This document shows, in pieces, positions 46,652-55,519 of a DNA stretch of 64,000 nucleotides. How positions within the stretch are numbered: position 1 is the first letter of the stretch; every line of letters begins with the position of its first letter. The notes under the pieces are model-generated. The model did no database searches. It was not told where the DNA came from and was given only the letters and a program-made list of their open reading frames with translations. This DNA is from Veillonella sp. 3891 (GTDB lineage: Bacteria > Bacillota > Negativicutes > Veillonellales > Veillonellaceae). Position numbers and translations under genes: made by a program. The stretch covers positions 1-64,000 of the forward strand of contig NZ_RQVE01000005.1 in NCBI RefSeq assembly GCF_003992315.1, written 5' to 3'.

Positions 46652-47458
46652 TTATTCTGAATACTCATCCCCATAAGCCATATGGTTCACTGGTCCATTG
46701 CCTGTACCCAACCCTGGATTATGTAAGATAGCTAACCGGATATATTCTTTACCAATGGTGATGGCTTCTTCTAAGGATTTACCTTTTGCTAATTCTGCTG
46801 TGATCACCGCCGAGAATGTGCAGCCTGTACCGTGAGTATGTACTGTGTCGTATTTAGGACTGGTCCAAGACCGGCGCATGGACATAGTATCTTTTGTAAA
46901 CAAGTAATCTGTCGCTTCATCTCCGATGTGACCGCCTTTGATGATGACCGCTTGAGGGCCCAATTCTTGTAATATACGAATCCCTGCTGTATGCAAAGCT
47001 TCTACCGTATCGATTTTCATATCTGCCAACACTTCCGCTTCACTACGGTTAGGCGTAATCAATGTAGCCTTAGGAATTAATGTACTTTGCAAGGCTTTCA
47101 CAGCCTCATCGGAGATAAGACGGTCCCCGCTGGTGGCAATCATCACTGGGTCTAATACATAGGGTACCTTAGGATCAATATACGTACCGATGAGTTCCAT
47201 CATTTCTGCTGTGGCTAACATGCCTGTTTTTACTGCTTCTGGCACGATATCAGTATACACCGATTGTAACTGTGCTTCAATCATAGATACATCCATATGA
47301 GCAATCTGTGTCACACCTTTCGTATTTTGCGCTACTACAGATGTAATGACAGCCATACCATAGACGTGACGACTTTGAAAGCTTTTCAAGTCCGCCATCA
47401 CCCCTGCACCACCTGTTGGATCTGTTCCTGCAATCGTTAACGCTCTATGTAATTTCAT
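46652..47458 (-). CDS. thiD: Hydroxymethylpyrimidine (phosphate) kinase
   Basis: Phosphorylates HMP and HMP phosphate in thiamin synthesis or salvage. The 268-residue ribokinase-fold protein shows ALTIAGTDPTGGAGVMADLK at the start, DPVMIATSGDRL near 105 and the anion-hole HTHGTGCTFSAVI near 210. The ATG at 47458 has AAAGGAG; longer frames run into the riboswitch. Controlled by a TPP riboswitch and terminator upstream. Confidence 0.94.
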   Translation of the reverse strand: MKLHRALTIAGTDPTGGAGVMADLKSFQSRHVYGMAVITSVVAQNTKGVTQIAHMDVSMIEAQLQSVYTDIVPEAVKTGMLATAEMMELIGTYIDPKVPYVLDPVMIATSGDRLISDEAVKALQSTLIPKATLITPNRSEAEVLADMKIDTVEALHTAGIRILQELGPQAVIIKGGHIGDEATDYLFTKDTMSMRRSWTSPKYDTVHTHGTGCTFSAVITAELAKGKSLEEAITIGKEYIRLAILHNPGLGTGNGPVNHMAYGDEYSE

Positions 47459-47480
47459 AGGTATCTCCTTTACTAGTAAC

Positions 47481-47510
47481 AAAAAAGAACCAATCCTTGG
47501 GACGGTTCTT
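47481..47510 (-). terminator. Expression-platform terminator of the thiD riboswitch
   Basis: Minus-strand stem AAGAACC..GGTTCTT (47485-47491 with 47504-47510) followed by TTTTTT, between the aptamer and thiD. Confidence 0.8.
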
Positions 47511-47536
47511 GTACAATTCCTAGTATTCGATACCAT

Positions 47537-47617
47537 CCACTTTCCTACGCCAGCATTATCTGGTTCAGGTCTAGGGTTTTGATACTCATCAATCTCAGCA
47601 TAAGCACCCCTAGTGGT
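47537..47617 (-). promoter_or_regulatory. TPP riboswitch upstream of thiD
   Basis: The minus strand has GGGGTGC..GCTGAGA, then ACCTGAACCAGATAATGC and GGCGTAGGAA, closed by helix CCACT/AGTGG: a standard THI element. TPP should cause termination before thiD. Confidence 0.95.
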
Positions 47618-47632
47618 TCTTATATTAATTTA

Positions 47633-47661
47633 GTTATAACATGAAATAGTACCCAATGCAA
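47633..47661 (-). promoter_or_regulatory. Promoter of thiD-thiE
   Basis: TTGCAT (47656-47661), 17-bp spacer, TATAAC (47633-47638) on the minus strand, just before the aptamer. Confidence 0.55.
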
Positions 47662-47773
47662 TACAATAAATAACAGTTGAGCTATTTTCACTATTAAGAT
47701 ATTTTTTCTCAATATAGATATTCATATAGTCTATGTATTTCATATACTACATTACATTCACCTATACATCCTA

Positions 47774-47802
47774 TTGACGTAGTATCATTCAATTCGTATA
47801 AT
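47774..47802 (+). promoter_or_regulatory. Promoter of cytX
   Basis: TTGACG (47774-47779), 17-bp spacer, TATAAT (47797-47802), directly before the TPP aptamer. Confidence 0.75.
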
Positions 47803-47806
47803 ACAC

Positions 47807-47896
47807 CTATAAGGGGTGCTCACGGAAGTGGGCTGAGAAGTCGCTATGTGCGACTAACCCATAACCTGATTTGGATAATGCCAACGTAGGGATATA
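47807..47896 (+). promoter_or_regulatory. TPP riboswitch upstream of cytX
   Basis: AAGGGGTGCTC, GGGCTGAGA, a GTCGC/GCGAC P3 helix, AACCTGATTTGGATAATGCC and AACGTAGGGA form a complete THI element on the plus strand. Confidence 0.95.
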
Positions 47897-47985
47897 CATA
47901 TATATTCTTTTGTAGTGCCTATACAAAAACATAGTTAACTCTCACTTATGATGTGCTTACTATAGAGAATATATATCATCTACAG

Positions 47986-48011
47986 GCTAATCGATTTGGA
48001 TTAGCTTTTTT
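47986..48011 (+). terminator. Expression-platform terminator of the cytX riboswitch
   Basis: Stem GCTAATC/GATTAGC (47986-47992 with 47999-48005) followed by six Ts, 28 bases before the cytX start. A competing AT-rich stem (around 47902-47911 with 47966-47976) may be part of the switch. Confidence 0.8.
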
Positions 48012-48039
48012 GTTCCCGCTGGCATGGATAGGAGTATTC

Positions 48040-49221
48040 ATGACTGATTCAAAACTTTCATCATCGCGGTTGTCCCTCATTTGGTTCGGCGCCGCTCTTT
48101 CCATTGCGGAAATTATGACGGGCACCTATTTTGCGCCCTTAGGATTTTCCGACGGTCTATTAGCTATCATCATCGGGCACGTCATCGGTTGTCTGCTATT
48201 GTTTGGCGCTGGGCTCATCGGTGCTCGTGAACACATGAGCTCCATGCAAACTGTATCCACGGTCTTTGGCAATGGGGGCATGAAATTATTTTCCATTTTA
48301 AACGTATTACAACTCATCGGCTGGACCGGCATTATGATCTATGACGGTGCACTTGGCGCCGTAGAATTGTGGAATCTACCATTCACTGCGTGGACTGTCA
48401 TCATCGGCGCTTTAATCATTGTGTGGCTCTTCATCGGCATTCGCAACATGGGCTACATCAACAGTATTATGGGCTACGGTCTAGGTATCCTCTGCATCTA
48501 TTTATTGATTAGCTTGTTACAAGAAAGTTCTATTCACAGCCAAGGCATCATCACTGATGAACTGACTTTTACAGCGGCCTTAGAATTATCTATTGCTATG
48601 CCATTATCTTGGCTGCCGCTAATCAGCGATTACACTCGTTTATCTAAAAATCCTGTGGCAGGTACTGCGGCTAGTGCCATTGTGTATGGTGTAACTAGCT
48701 CCATTATGTATGTGTTAGGCCTTGCGGCTGCTCTTTATACAAATGAAAGCAACATTGCGAAGGTACTTCTTCATGCTGGTTTAGGATTTGGTGGTTTAAT
48801 CATCATTGTATTCTCTACTGTGACCACAACTTTCATGGACGCCCTATCTGCTGGTATTTCCTCTGAAAGTTTGCAATCTAAATATTCTGGTCGTACCATC
48901 GGTATTATCGTTACCATCATCGGCACCATAGGCGCATCCATCTATCCAATGGATAATATCATCCCATTCTTATATACCATCGGATCTGTATTTGTTCCTA
49001 TGATTGCTATTTTATTAACTCATTATTTCTTCTTACGTCATTGTCCGCGCCTTGACCATGGTCCAACACTATACATCATTTGCTGGGCATCCGGCACTGT
49101 TATGTACCATCGTTTCCTCGATAGCAATCCATTCTTAGGAGCTAGCTTGTCTACCATCGTAGGAACATCCTTGGCAACTATTGCAACGGCGTATATTATT
49201 AGTAAATTGAGCAAAAGTTAA
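48040..49221 (+). CDS. cytX: Putative hydroxymethylpyrimidine permease CytX
   Basis: An inner-membrane NCS1-type symporter. The 393 residues contain about 12 hydrophobic segments; the first begins LSLIWFGAALSIAEIMTGTYFAP and SWLPLISDYTRL near residue 190 is typical of the cytosine permease-like CytX group. The ATG at 48040 has TAGGAG five bases upstream; the frame extends further into the riboswitch but that part is leader. TPP control and the neighbouring thiD-thiE genes support import of the HMP moiety (inference; transport not shown). Confidence 0.88.
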   Translation: MTDSKLSSSRLSLIWFGAALSIAEIMTGTYFAPLGFSDGLLAIIIGHVIGCLLLFGAGLIGAREHMSSMQTVSTVFGNGGMKLFSILNVLQLIGWTGIMIYDGALGAVELWNLPFTAWTVIIGALIIVWLFIGIRNMGYINSIMGYGLGILCIYLLISLLQESSIHSQGIITDELTFTAALELSIAMPLSWLPLISDYTRLSKNPVAGTAASAIVYGVTSSIMYVLGLAAALYTNESNIAKVLLHAGLGFGGLIIIVFSTVTTTFMDALSAGISSESLQSKYSGRTIGIIVTIIGTIGASIYPMDNIIPFLYTIGSVFVPMIAILLTHYFFLRHCPRLDHGPTLYIICWASGTVMYHRFLDSNPFLGASLSTIVGTSLATIATAYIISKLSKS

Positions 49222-49295
49222 GATACAGGTACCCATACAGATTTATTAAATATCTAATGCTGTATTAAATATCATTTATATTAATATCTTATTAA

Positions 49296-49327
49296 CAAAA
49301 AACGCGGTCACATGACCGCGTTTTTTG
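49296..49327. terminator. Bidirectional terminator between cytX and the GNAT gene
   Basis: A perfect 14-bp stem (49297-49310 with 49313-49326) with A run before and T run after, serving both convergent genes. Confidence 0.88.
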
Positions 49328-49338
49328 TTATTTCATAT

Positions 49339-49779
49339 TTACTTAGGTGTATAAACCATCTTTACATGTGGAGTTCCTTCATGAATAAATGATTCTCCTT
49401 CAGTTTTGAAACCAAATTTTTCATATAATCCAACCACTTGTTCTTGCGCTTCAATAGCCACATTTTTTCCATTCCAGTGTTCATGTATATAGTTCATAAT
49501 ATGTTGTACCAACTGACGTCCCATACCTAATCCACGTGTGGAATGACGTGTCACAACTCGTCCAAAAACAATAATCCCATTTTCTTCAAATATGCGGGCA
49601 TAGGCATCTACTTGATTAGTTTTTTCATTCCAATACAATACGTGCGCTGCTTTAAGATCCACATCATCGCATTCATGATACACTCGATTTTGTTCAACAA
49701 CAAATGTGTCTACTCTAAGCCTAAATATTTCAAATAACTCTAATGGTGACAACTCATGTAATTTAGTTATTTTCCACAT
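49339..49779 (-). CDS. ElaA-type GNAT N-acetyltransferase
   Basis: An acetyl-CoA dependent acyltransferase of unknown substrate. The 146 residues match the ElaA family: LRVDTFVVEQNRVYHECDDVDL near 20, the acetyl-CoA loop TRHSTRGLGMGRQLV near 80 and VVGLYEKFGFKTEGESF near 115, ending with HVKMVYT. The ATG at 49779 fits the family length; an ATG five codons earlier is possible. Neither start has a strong ribosome site. Confidence 0.85.
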   Translation of the reverse strand: MWKITKLHELSPLELFEIFRLRVDTFVVEQNRVYHECDDVDLKAAHVLYWNEKTNQVDAYARIFEENGIIVFGRVVTRHSTRGLGMGRQLVQHIMNYIHEHWNGKNVAIEAQEQVVGLYEKFGFKTEGESFIHEGTPHVKMVYTPK

Positions 49780-49853
49780 ATATATCAATCCCATCTATAA
49801 AAATACATTAAAATTAGACAATACAACATTATAAAAAATTGTGATATAGATTT

Positions 49854-50546
49854 TTATATCATTGTCTCTAAAAATTCTATACTATGCAATGTATATCCTA
49901 ATTGATATGTCAAAATCTTTCTCAAAAGAACTTCTAATTGATCCCATTGATTTCCGTTAAGTCGCAATGGTTTCGTAGGAATCCAATCATAGTTCAAAAG
50001 CATTGTTATCCCTTGTTGTAGCTCTCTATTCACTACATATTGACAAGTTTCATAGATTTCATCACAAAGACTTGCCATTGCCTCGGGATCTTCACAATGT
50101 TGTCCTTGGGGAACAAATCCAGCAATGCTTAACATATGCCAACCTAATACAATAGATCCTAATCGAATTGGTTTATCTTGTATAGCTTGTAAAAATCGAC
50201 TCATATTCGTATACACACCGCGGTCTAATTTACCTTTTTCAAATAAGGCACTCACCAGTTCACCGCTAAAGGTAGCATAGGAAATATCTTCTAAGCTTTC
50301 ATAATCACGTGTAGAAATCCCATCCATCTGAATAATATCGTACATATCTCCATTAGGAGCTACTGTCAAATATAAACGGCTTAAAGGTTGCAAATACGCC
50401 CCTTCTTTATAGTTAGCTTTACGTTTATGGGATACAGAACAAAGTATAATGCCTTCTAATTTTGTGAGGAACGCATAGATACTATAGTATTTTCGTTTTT
50501 TACGCCATAATACAATGGCTTCACTAGTAAACGTATTTGCTTTCAT
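49854..50546 (-). CDS. recO: DNA repair protein RecO
   Basis: Recombination mediator that helps RecA load on SSB-coated DNA. The 230 residues have an OB-fold N-terminus (SEAIVLWRKKRKYYSIYAFLT) and a helical domain with GWHMLSIAGFVPQ near 140. The four-cysteine zinc site of some RecO proteins is not present; cysteines are scattered. GAGAGG precedes the ATG. The neighbourhood with era, ybeY and phoH is the usual RecO context. Confidence 0.83.
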   Translation of the reverse strand: MKANTFTSEAIVLWRKKRKYYSIYAFLTKLEGIILCSVSHKRKANYKEGAYLQPLSRLYLTVAPNGDMYDIIQMDGISTRDYESLEDISYATFSGELVSALFEKGKLDRGVYTNMSRFLQAIQDKPIRLGSIVLGWHMLSIAGFVPQGQHCEDPEAMASLCDEIYETCQYVVNRELQQGITMLLNYDWIPTKPLRLNGNQWDQLEVLLRKILTYQLGYTLHSIEFLETMI

Positions 50547-50691
50547 CTATATGTCCTCTCCATACAGGATACCTCAATGCTATTAACATTTATCTTATGA
50601 CCCTAAGATATTTACATACTATTCTTAAATTGCTTCAAAGATATGTTAACATATACATCAACTTTAATTACACTTTTACAAGAAGTGCTAA

Positions 50692-51993
50692 TTATTTTAT
50701 TTCCTCAGCATCTTCAGCATCAGTTGGTACTGGTACAGCATAGACACGTTCAATACGATAGCCTTGCATTTCCGTCACCGTGAAAGTATATCCATCTACG
50801 GTGATGGCATCACCAACCGCTGGGGTCCGTTCTAAGATACCAAAGATAACGCCACCAATAGTATCTTCGTCCACATCACCGAATGAAATATCCAATACAT
50901 CTTCCACTTCATCTACGAGCACTTTTCCGGCAAAGTTATAGGTTCCATTTGGATTTTCCACAATGGCTGGTAGATCTCGTTCATGCTCGTCTTGAATATC
51001 CCCAACTAGTTCCTCTAGGATATCCTCCAAACCTACTAAGCCCACCATACCACCGTATTCATCCACCACAACAGCTTGATAAATACGACGTGTCCTCATA
51101 TGTTGTAATAGAACAGATAATTTCATTACTTCTGGAATGACAAGAATATTACGACGAATGGAGCGTAAATCTTTACTTGCCTCTTCACGGCGTTCCATTA
51201 AATCCTTAATATGCACAAGGCCGATAATATGATCTTTATCTTCTAAACACAATGGATATCTCGTATGACTTGTGGAAGATACAATATGCATAGTCTCTTC
51301 AAAGCTATCTTGCGTGTATACGCACACCACATCTTGCCGAGGAATCATAACTTCTTTTGCAATGCGGTCCACAAAATCGAATACATTGTCGATGAGCTCA
51401 CCTTCCACATGGTCAATTTCACCTTGCTGATGGCTTCGGCTCACCAAAGCACGGATTTCCTCTTCTGTGTGCACTAGGTCTATTTCTGTACGATAGGGTG
51501 CTTTGAAAGCTTTCAACACTGTATTACCAATGCGTTCTGCTAAGTACACAAAAGGAATCACTATCTTTCCAGCTAAGCGCACAATGGTCACGGTTGTTCC
51601 TACATAGCGTTCAGGAAAGGATAATGCCAATCCTTTAGGGATAATTTCCCCAAATATGAGTACCACTACTGCAAATAATGCTAGTATAATCCATTCCACT
51701 ACAATGGCATATGTGGCATCATAAACGCCTAAATAATGTAATACCAAATCACTCCCATCTTCTAAATAGCGTCCTACATAGACTGCCAAAACGACAATAA
51801 AGAAGAGAATAAAGAAGGTGGACGTATTCATAAACCGTTCAGGCCGTTTGTATAATTCACGTAATTCGTCTTTTTTGCTCTCGCTCAATGTATCCATATC
51901 TTCTAAATGTTCTTCTCGAAGACGGGCAAAAGAGAATTTACTAATCACAAATACACTAATAATTAAAATACAAAAGATGGCAAATAGAATCAT
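50692..51993 (-). CDS. CNNM/CorC-type membrane protein with CBS domains
   Basis: A 433-residue inner-membrane protein of the HlyC/CorC (UPF0053) family. It has an N-terminal DUF21 domain with four hydrophobic segments and FGEIIPKGLALSFPERY near 120. Two CBS domains follow (about 205-325: MIPRQDVVCVYTQD, VVDEYGGMVGLVGLEDILEELVGDI). The C-terminal CorC_HlyC domain ends the protein. Relatives are linked to magnesium/cobalt export; the haemolysin label is historical. The start is not certain: the ATG at 51993 has only GGGTGG very close, and AAAGGA near 52026 would suit a non-ATG start about nine to ten codons earlier. Confidence 0.87.
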   Translation of the reverse strand: MILFAIFCILIISVFVISKFSFARLREEHLEDMDTLSESKKDELRELYKRPERFMNTSTFFILFFIVVLAVYVGRYLEDGSDLVLHYLGVYDATYAIVVEWIILALFAVVVLIFGEIIPKGLALSFPERYVGTTVTIVRLAGKIVIPFVYLAERIGNTVLKAFKAPYRTEIDLVHTEEEIRALVSRSHQQGEIDHVEGELIDNVFDFVDRIAKEVMIPRQDVVCVYTQDSFEETMHIVSSTSHTRYPLCLEDKDHIIGLVHIKDLMERREEASKDLRSIRRNILVIPEVMKLSVLLQHMRTRRIYQAVVVDEYGGMVGLVGLEDILEELVGDIQDEHERDLPAIVENPNGTYNFAGKVLVDEVEDVLDISFGDVDEDTIGGVIFGILERTPAVGDAITVDGYTFTVTEMQGYRIERVYAVPVPTDAEDAEEIK

Positions 51994-52155
51994 GCCACCC
52001 GTGACGGGGGTATCGATATAAATCAGTCCTTTCTATATACACTATTTTGACAATGCCATACTCTATCTCAAGATATGTTATTTTTCATACGTAATGCTGT
52101 CTACACTATGACCTAAAAGATTAACAGCGTGCCATAAAATAACCGGCCTTAAGTA

Positions 52156-52236
52156 TTAATTCCGATATGCCAATTCAGACAACATAACTATTTTATTGCA
52201 CTAGTACTAATTCCGGTATCCCAATTCAGACAACAT
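52156..52236 (-). repeat. Duplicated 3' end of era
   Basis: The last 30 bases of era (52207-52236, encoding MLSELGYRN and stop) recur 51 bases downstream (52156-52185, encoding MLSELAYRN and stop) with few differences. Confidence 0.85.
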
Positions 52237-53106
52237 ACCAGATTTATTACGCCAGTCTTTTTTCACTTTTACCCATACATCTAGGAATACCTTGGTAGCT
52301 AATAATCGCTCAATATCGGCACGAGCTTGTTTGCCAATCAGTTTTAACATAGACCCTTGTTTACCGATGATGATCCCTTTTTGGGAGTCTCGCTCTACGT
52401 AGATAGTAGCACGTATATAGGTGGTGCCGTCATCTCGAGTTTTCATTTCATCCACATCGACAGCGATGGCATGAGGGATTTCATCATGGGTCTGCAACAG
52501 GATTTTTTCACGTACAATATCAGAAATAATCAACCGCTCTGGTTGGTCGGTAATCATATCATCTGGGAAGTATTTTGGACCTTCTGGCAAATGTTTTTCC
52601 AACAAATTGACCACTTCTTCAATATTATCTTTTTCCTTCGCAGAAATCGGTACCACAGCCTCAAAAGGATAGCTATTTTCATAGGATACAATAGCCTCTA
52701 ACAAGTCTTGCTTTTCCATAGTATCAATTTTATTCACAATGAGGAATACTGGAACATTAACCTTTTTTAACTGTTCCATGACAAAATTGTCACCAGGACC
52801 ACGTTTTTCATTAGCTGCCACCACAAATAAAACAGCCTCTACTTCACGCAAAGAGTCTACCGCTTGATCCACCATAAATTCACCTAACTTATGTTTTGGC
52901 TTATGAATCCCTGGTGTATCCATGAATACAATTTGTTTCTTTTCATCTGTATAGACACAAACAATACGATTCCGTGTAGTTTGTGCTTTATCAGAAACGA
53001 TGACAATTTTATCATCAATTAAGGCATTAATTAATGTAGACTTCCCTACATTCGGACGTCCTACAACAGCTACAAAGCCTGATTTAAATCCTTTTCCACT
53101 ATTCAT
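52207..53106 (-). CDS. era: GTPase Era
   Basis: A ribosome-assembly GTPase that binds the 3' end of 16S rRNA. The 299-residue protein has G1 GRPNVGKSTLINAL near residue 14, G3 DTPGIHKPKHKLGEF near 60, G4 NKID near 122 and a C-terminal KH domain with GIIIGKQGSMLKLIG near 235, ending at the WRNKSGMLSELGY signature. The ATG at 53106 overlaps the ybeY end. A near copy of its 3' end follows the stop codon. Confidence 0.95.
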   Translation of the reverse strand: MNSGKGFKSGFVAVVGRPNVGKSTLINALIDDKIVIVSDKAQTTRNRIVCVYTDEKKQIVFMDTPGIHKPKHKLGEFMVDQAVDSLREVEAVLFVVAANEKRGPGDNFVMEQLKKVNVPVFLIVNKIDTMEKQDLLEAIVSYENSYPFEAVVPISAKEKDNIEEVVNLLEKHLPEGPKYFPDDMITDQPERLIISDIVREKILLQTHDEIPHAIAVDVDEMKTRDDGTTYIRATIYVERDSQKGIIIGKQGSMLKLIGKQARADIERLLATKVFLDVWVKVKKDWRNKSGMLSELGYRN

Positions 53107-53575
53107 TATATGGCATATCCTCTCGTACATAACCTAAATTACCAAGCACAAATTCTTCTTCTGTGCGCATTTCTTTCTTATCGTCCTCTGTCATATGGTC
53201 ATAGCCTAAAATATGCAAACAGCTATGAACAGTTAGATAGGCAAGCTCACGTATGAAATCATGGTTATACTCTTTCGCTTGTTCTGCTGCACGCTCTAAA
53301 GAGATAACAATATCTCCTAATAATTGTCCTTCTTCCTCAATAGAGGCTTCATCCCCTTCATTGAGGGCAAAGGATAACACATCAGTAGGCATATCCTTAC
53401 CACGGTATTGACGGTTTAACTCCTGAATTTTTCCGTTGTTACAGAGGAGTACACTATACTCATCTTCCTCGTGCAATCCATACACACGAGCCACTTCATT
53501 ACAGCACCGTTGAATGACTTCCTCATACGTACTATTCTGTTCTATTCCCTCATCATAGGAAATGCTAACAATCAT
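53099..53575 (-). CDS. ybeY: Endoribonuclease YbeY
   Basis: Single-strand RNase for 16S rRNA maturation and ribosome quality control. The 158 residues include LNRQYRGKDMPTDVLSFAL and the zinc site HSCLHILGYDH near residue 120. The ATG at 53575 follows AAGGG by eight bases and lies inside the phoH 3' end; it overlaps era by eight bases, so the three genes are translationally coupled. Confidence 0.95.
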   Translation of the reverse strand: MIVSISYDEGIEQNSTYEEVIQRCCNEVARVYGLHEEDEYSVLLCNNGKIQELNRQYRGKDMPTDVLSFALNEGDEASIEEEGQLLGDIVISLERAAEQAKEYNHDFIRELAYLTVHSCLHILGYDHMTEDDKKEMRTEEEFVLGNLGYVREDMPYNE

Positions 53576-54545
53576 TCTTGTTTCCCTTTCTCTCTGAAAG
53601 TTGATATTCTTCATAGGCTTTCACAATACGACCTACCAAGTCATGACGCACCACATCTTGGTCGGAGAAATAAATAGATCGAATCCCTTTGATGCGTTGC
53701 AACACCTGTTCTGCCTCAATCAAACCAGATGTTATCTTCGGTGGCAAGTCAATTTGCGTAGGGTCTCCATTAACCACCATTTTTGATTGATACCCTAAGC
53801 GGGTTAAGAACATTTTCATCTGCTCTGGTGTCGTGTTTTGCCCTTCATCAAGGATGACAAAAGACCGCTCCAAGGTGCGACCACGCATGTAAGCCAATGG
53901 TGCTACCTCGATAGTCCCTTGTAACAGCATCTTCTGCACTCGTTCTACACCGAACATATCATGTAAGGCATCATAGAGAGGGCGTAAATAGGGATCTACT
54001 TTTTCTTGCAAATCTCCTGGTAAATAGCCCAGTTTTTCCCCTGCCTCTACAGCAGGTCTCGTCAAAATAATACGATCCACTTCACGATTTTTCAGGTAAA
54101 ATGCAGCTAATGCTACCGCTAAATAGGTCTTACCTGTTCCGGCAGGACCAATACCAAAGGTGATAGTATTGCGACGGATACTGTCTACATACTGTTTTTG
54201 CCTCAATGTTTTAGGGATGATAGGATTCCCCTTTACAGTCACATTGATAGTATCTTCATAAAGCTGAAAAAGAGCCTCTTTTTCGCCTTTCAAAATCATC
54301 GTAGTAGCGTTTCGTACATGATGATCAGTGATTTTAATGTGATTTTTAAATAAATATAACAAAACATCAAGGACTTCTATCGCCACTTGTACAGATGTTT
54401 CAGAGCCTGTCACATCTATGGTCGTATCTCGATGTAATATATCAACTGTCAATAGTTCTTCTAATACTTTTATGTGAGAACCTTGGGGTCCCACGATCGG
54501 TCCTACCATGTCATAAGTAGGTATGGTAAATCTCTGATTAGCCAT
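53565..54545 (-). CDS. phoH: PhoH-like ATPase
   Basis: A cytoplasmic P-loop ATPase linked to RNA metabolism with YbeY. The 326 residues start with a KH-like segment (GPIVGPQGSHIKVLEELL). The PhoH core carries Walker A GIGPAGTGKTYLAVALA near 135, ILTRPAVEAGEKLGYLPGD and Walker B FVILDEGQNTTPEQMK near 230. The ATG at 54545 has AAGGGAG; longer frames lack one. Confidence 0.94.
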   Translation of the reverse strand: MANQRFTIPTYDMVGPIVGPQGSHIKVLEELLTVDILHRDTTIDVTGSETSVQVAIEVLDVLLYLFKNHIKITDHHVRNATTMILKGEKEALFQLYEDTINVTVKGNPIIPKTLRQKQYVDSIRRNTITFGIGPAGTGKTYLAVALAAFYLKNREVDRIILTRPAVEAGEKLGYLPGDLQEKVDPYLRPLYDALHDMFGVERVQKMLLQGTIEVAPLAYMRGRTLERSFVILDEGQNTTPEQMKMFLTRLGYQSKMVVNGDPTQIDLPPKITSGLIEAEQVLQRIKGIRSIYFSDQDVVRHDLVGRIVKAYEEYQLSERKGNKNDC

Positions 54546-54555
54546 ATGCTCCCTT

Positions 54556-55518
54556 TCACAGAAATTTTTGTACTGCAGTGCCATGTAAATAATCATAGCC
54601 ACTGCCTTGAGAAATATGTTCGTCTTCCATAATTTGATCAATCAAATCTTGCACGCGCCACCAGCCCATAGACCAATTCGTAAAAATCGTATTTTCCTCT
54701 GGCGCACGTCCCACCAATCGTTGTAATACAATCTTTGGATCTAGGTAACGTAAAAATTCCACCACACGACGGGCGTACTCTTCAGCGCTGATTAAAGTAA
54801 ACTCTCCGGCTTCATAATCACGTGCCATTTTTGTATTCTTTACTAAGTATAATGCATGAAGCTTCACTTGGTCTACTTGTAAGGCTGATAAAGTTTTCGC
54901 TCCTTCAATGACATCGTCCATCGTATCCCAAGGAAGGTTGAGTATCATATGAGTACACACTTCAAATCCATAGCGCTTAATCCGCAGTACAGCGTCGATA
55001 AATTCAGCCATCGTATGTCCTCGATTCACCTTTTGTAATGTGTGATAGTTCACCGATTGCAAGCCAAGTTCTACATAAATATCAACACCGTATTTATGCT
55101 GTATTTCTTTTAAAATATCTAAATACGCATCATGTACACAGTCCGGACGTGTGGCAATGGCAATACCTACCACATGTTCTAAGCAAGCTTCCTCCACATA
55201 CTGGCGAAACTTCTCTGGTGGTAAATAAGTATTACTAAAATTCTGAAAATACGGTATATATTTATAAGCCTTATATTTTTTTGCAATATGTATCACAGTC
55301 TCATCAATTTGTTGTTTCACCGTCATAGAGGCTGGTCGATTTTCATAGCCTGCTCCAATTTCACCGCAGAAGGTACATCCACCTACACCGGCAGAGCCAT
55401 CACGATTAGGACATGTCAACGGTAATGCCACAGGAATTTTATACGCCTTCTCCCCATATCGCTCTTTGTAAAACACAGATATCATACGATACCGCTTTGG
55501 CTTTGTCGTATCACTCAT
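54556..55518 (-). CDS. TIGR01212-family radical SAM protein
   Basis: A radical S-adenosylmethionine enzyme of unknown reaction (YhcC/YtqA group). The 320 residues hold the cluster cysteines in CPNRDGSAGVGGCTFC (CX11CX2C spacing, typical of this family) near residue 31, and YIPYFQNFSNTYLP near 95. GRTPEENT-like GRAPEENTIF is found near the C-terminus. It starts one base after the next radical SAM gene ends, so both are one transcript. Confidence 0.88.
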   Translation of the reverse strand: MSDTTKPKRYRMISVFYKERYGEKAYKIPVALPLTCPNRDGSAGVGGCTFCGEIGAGYENRPASMTVKQQIDETVIHIAKKYKAYKYIPYFQNFSNTYLPPEKFRQYVEEACLEHVVGIAIATRPDCVHDAYLDILKEIQHKYGVDIYVELGLQSVNYHTLQKVNRGHTMAEFIDAVLRIKRYGFEVCTHMILNLPWDTMDDVIEGAKTLSALQVDQVKLHALYLVKNTKMARDYEAGEFTLISAEEYARRVVEFLRYLDPKIVLQRLVGRAPEENTIFTNWSMGWWRVQDLIDQIMEDEHISQGSGYDYLHGTAVQKFL

Positions 55519-55519
55519 G

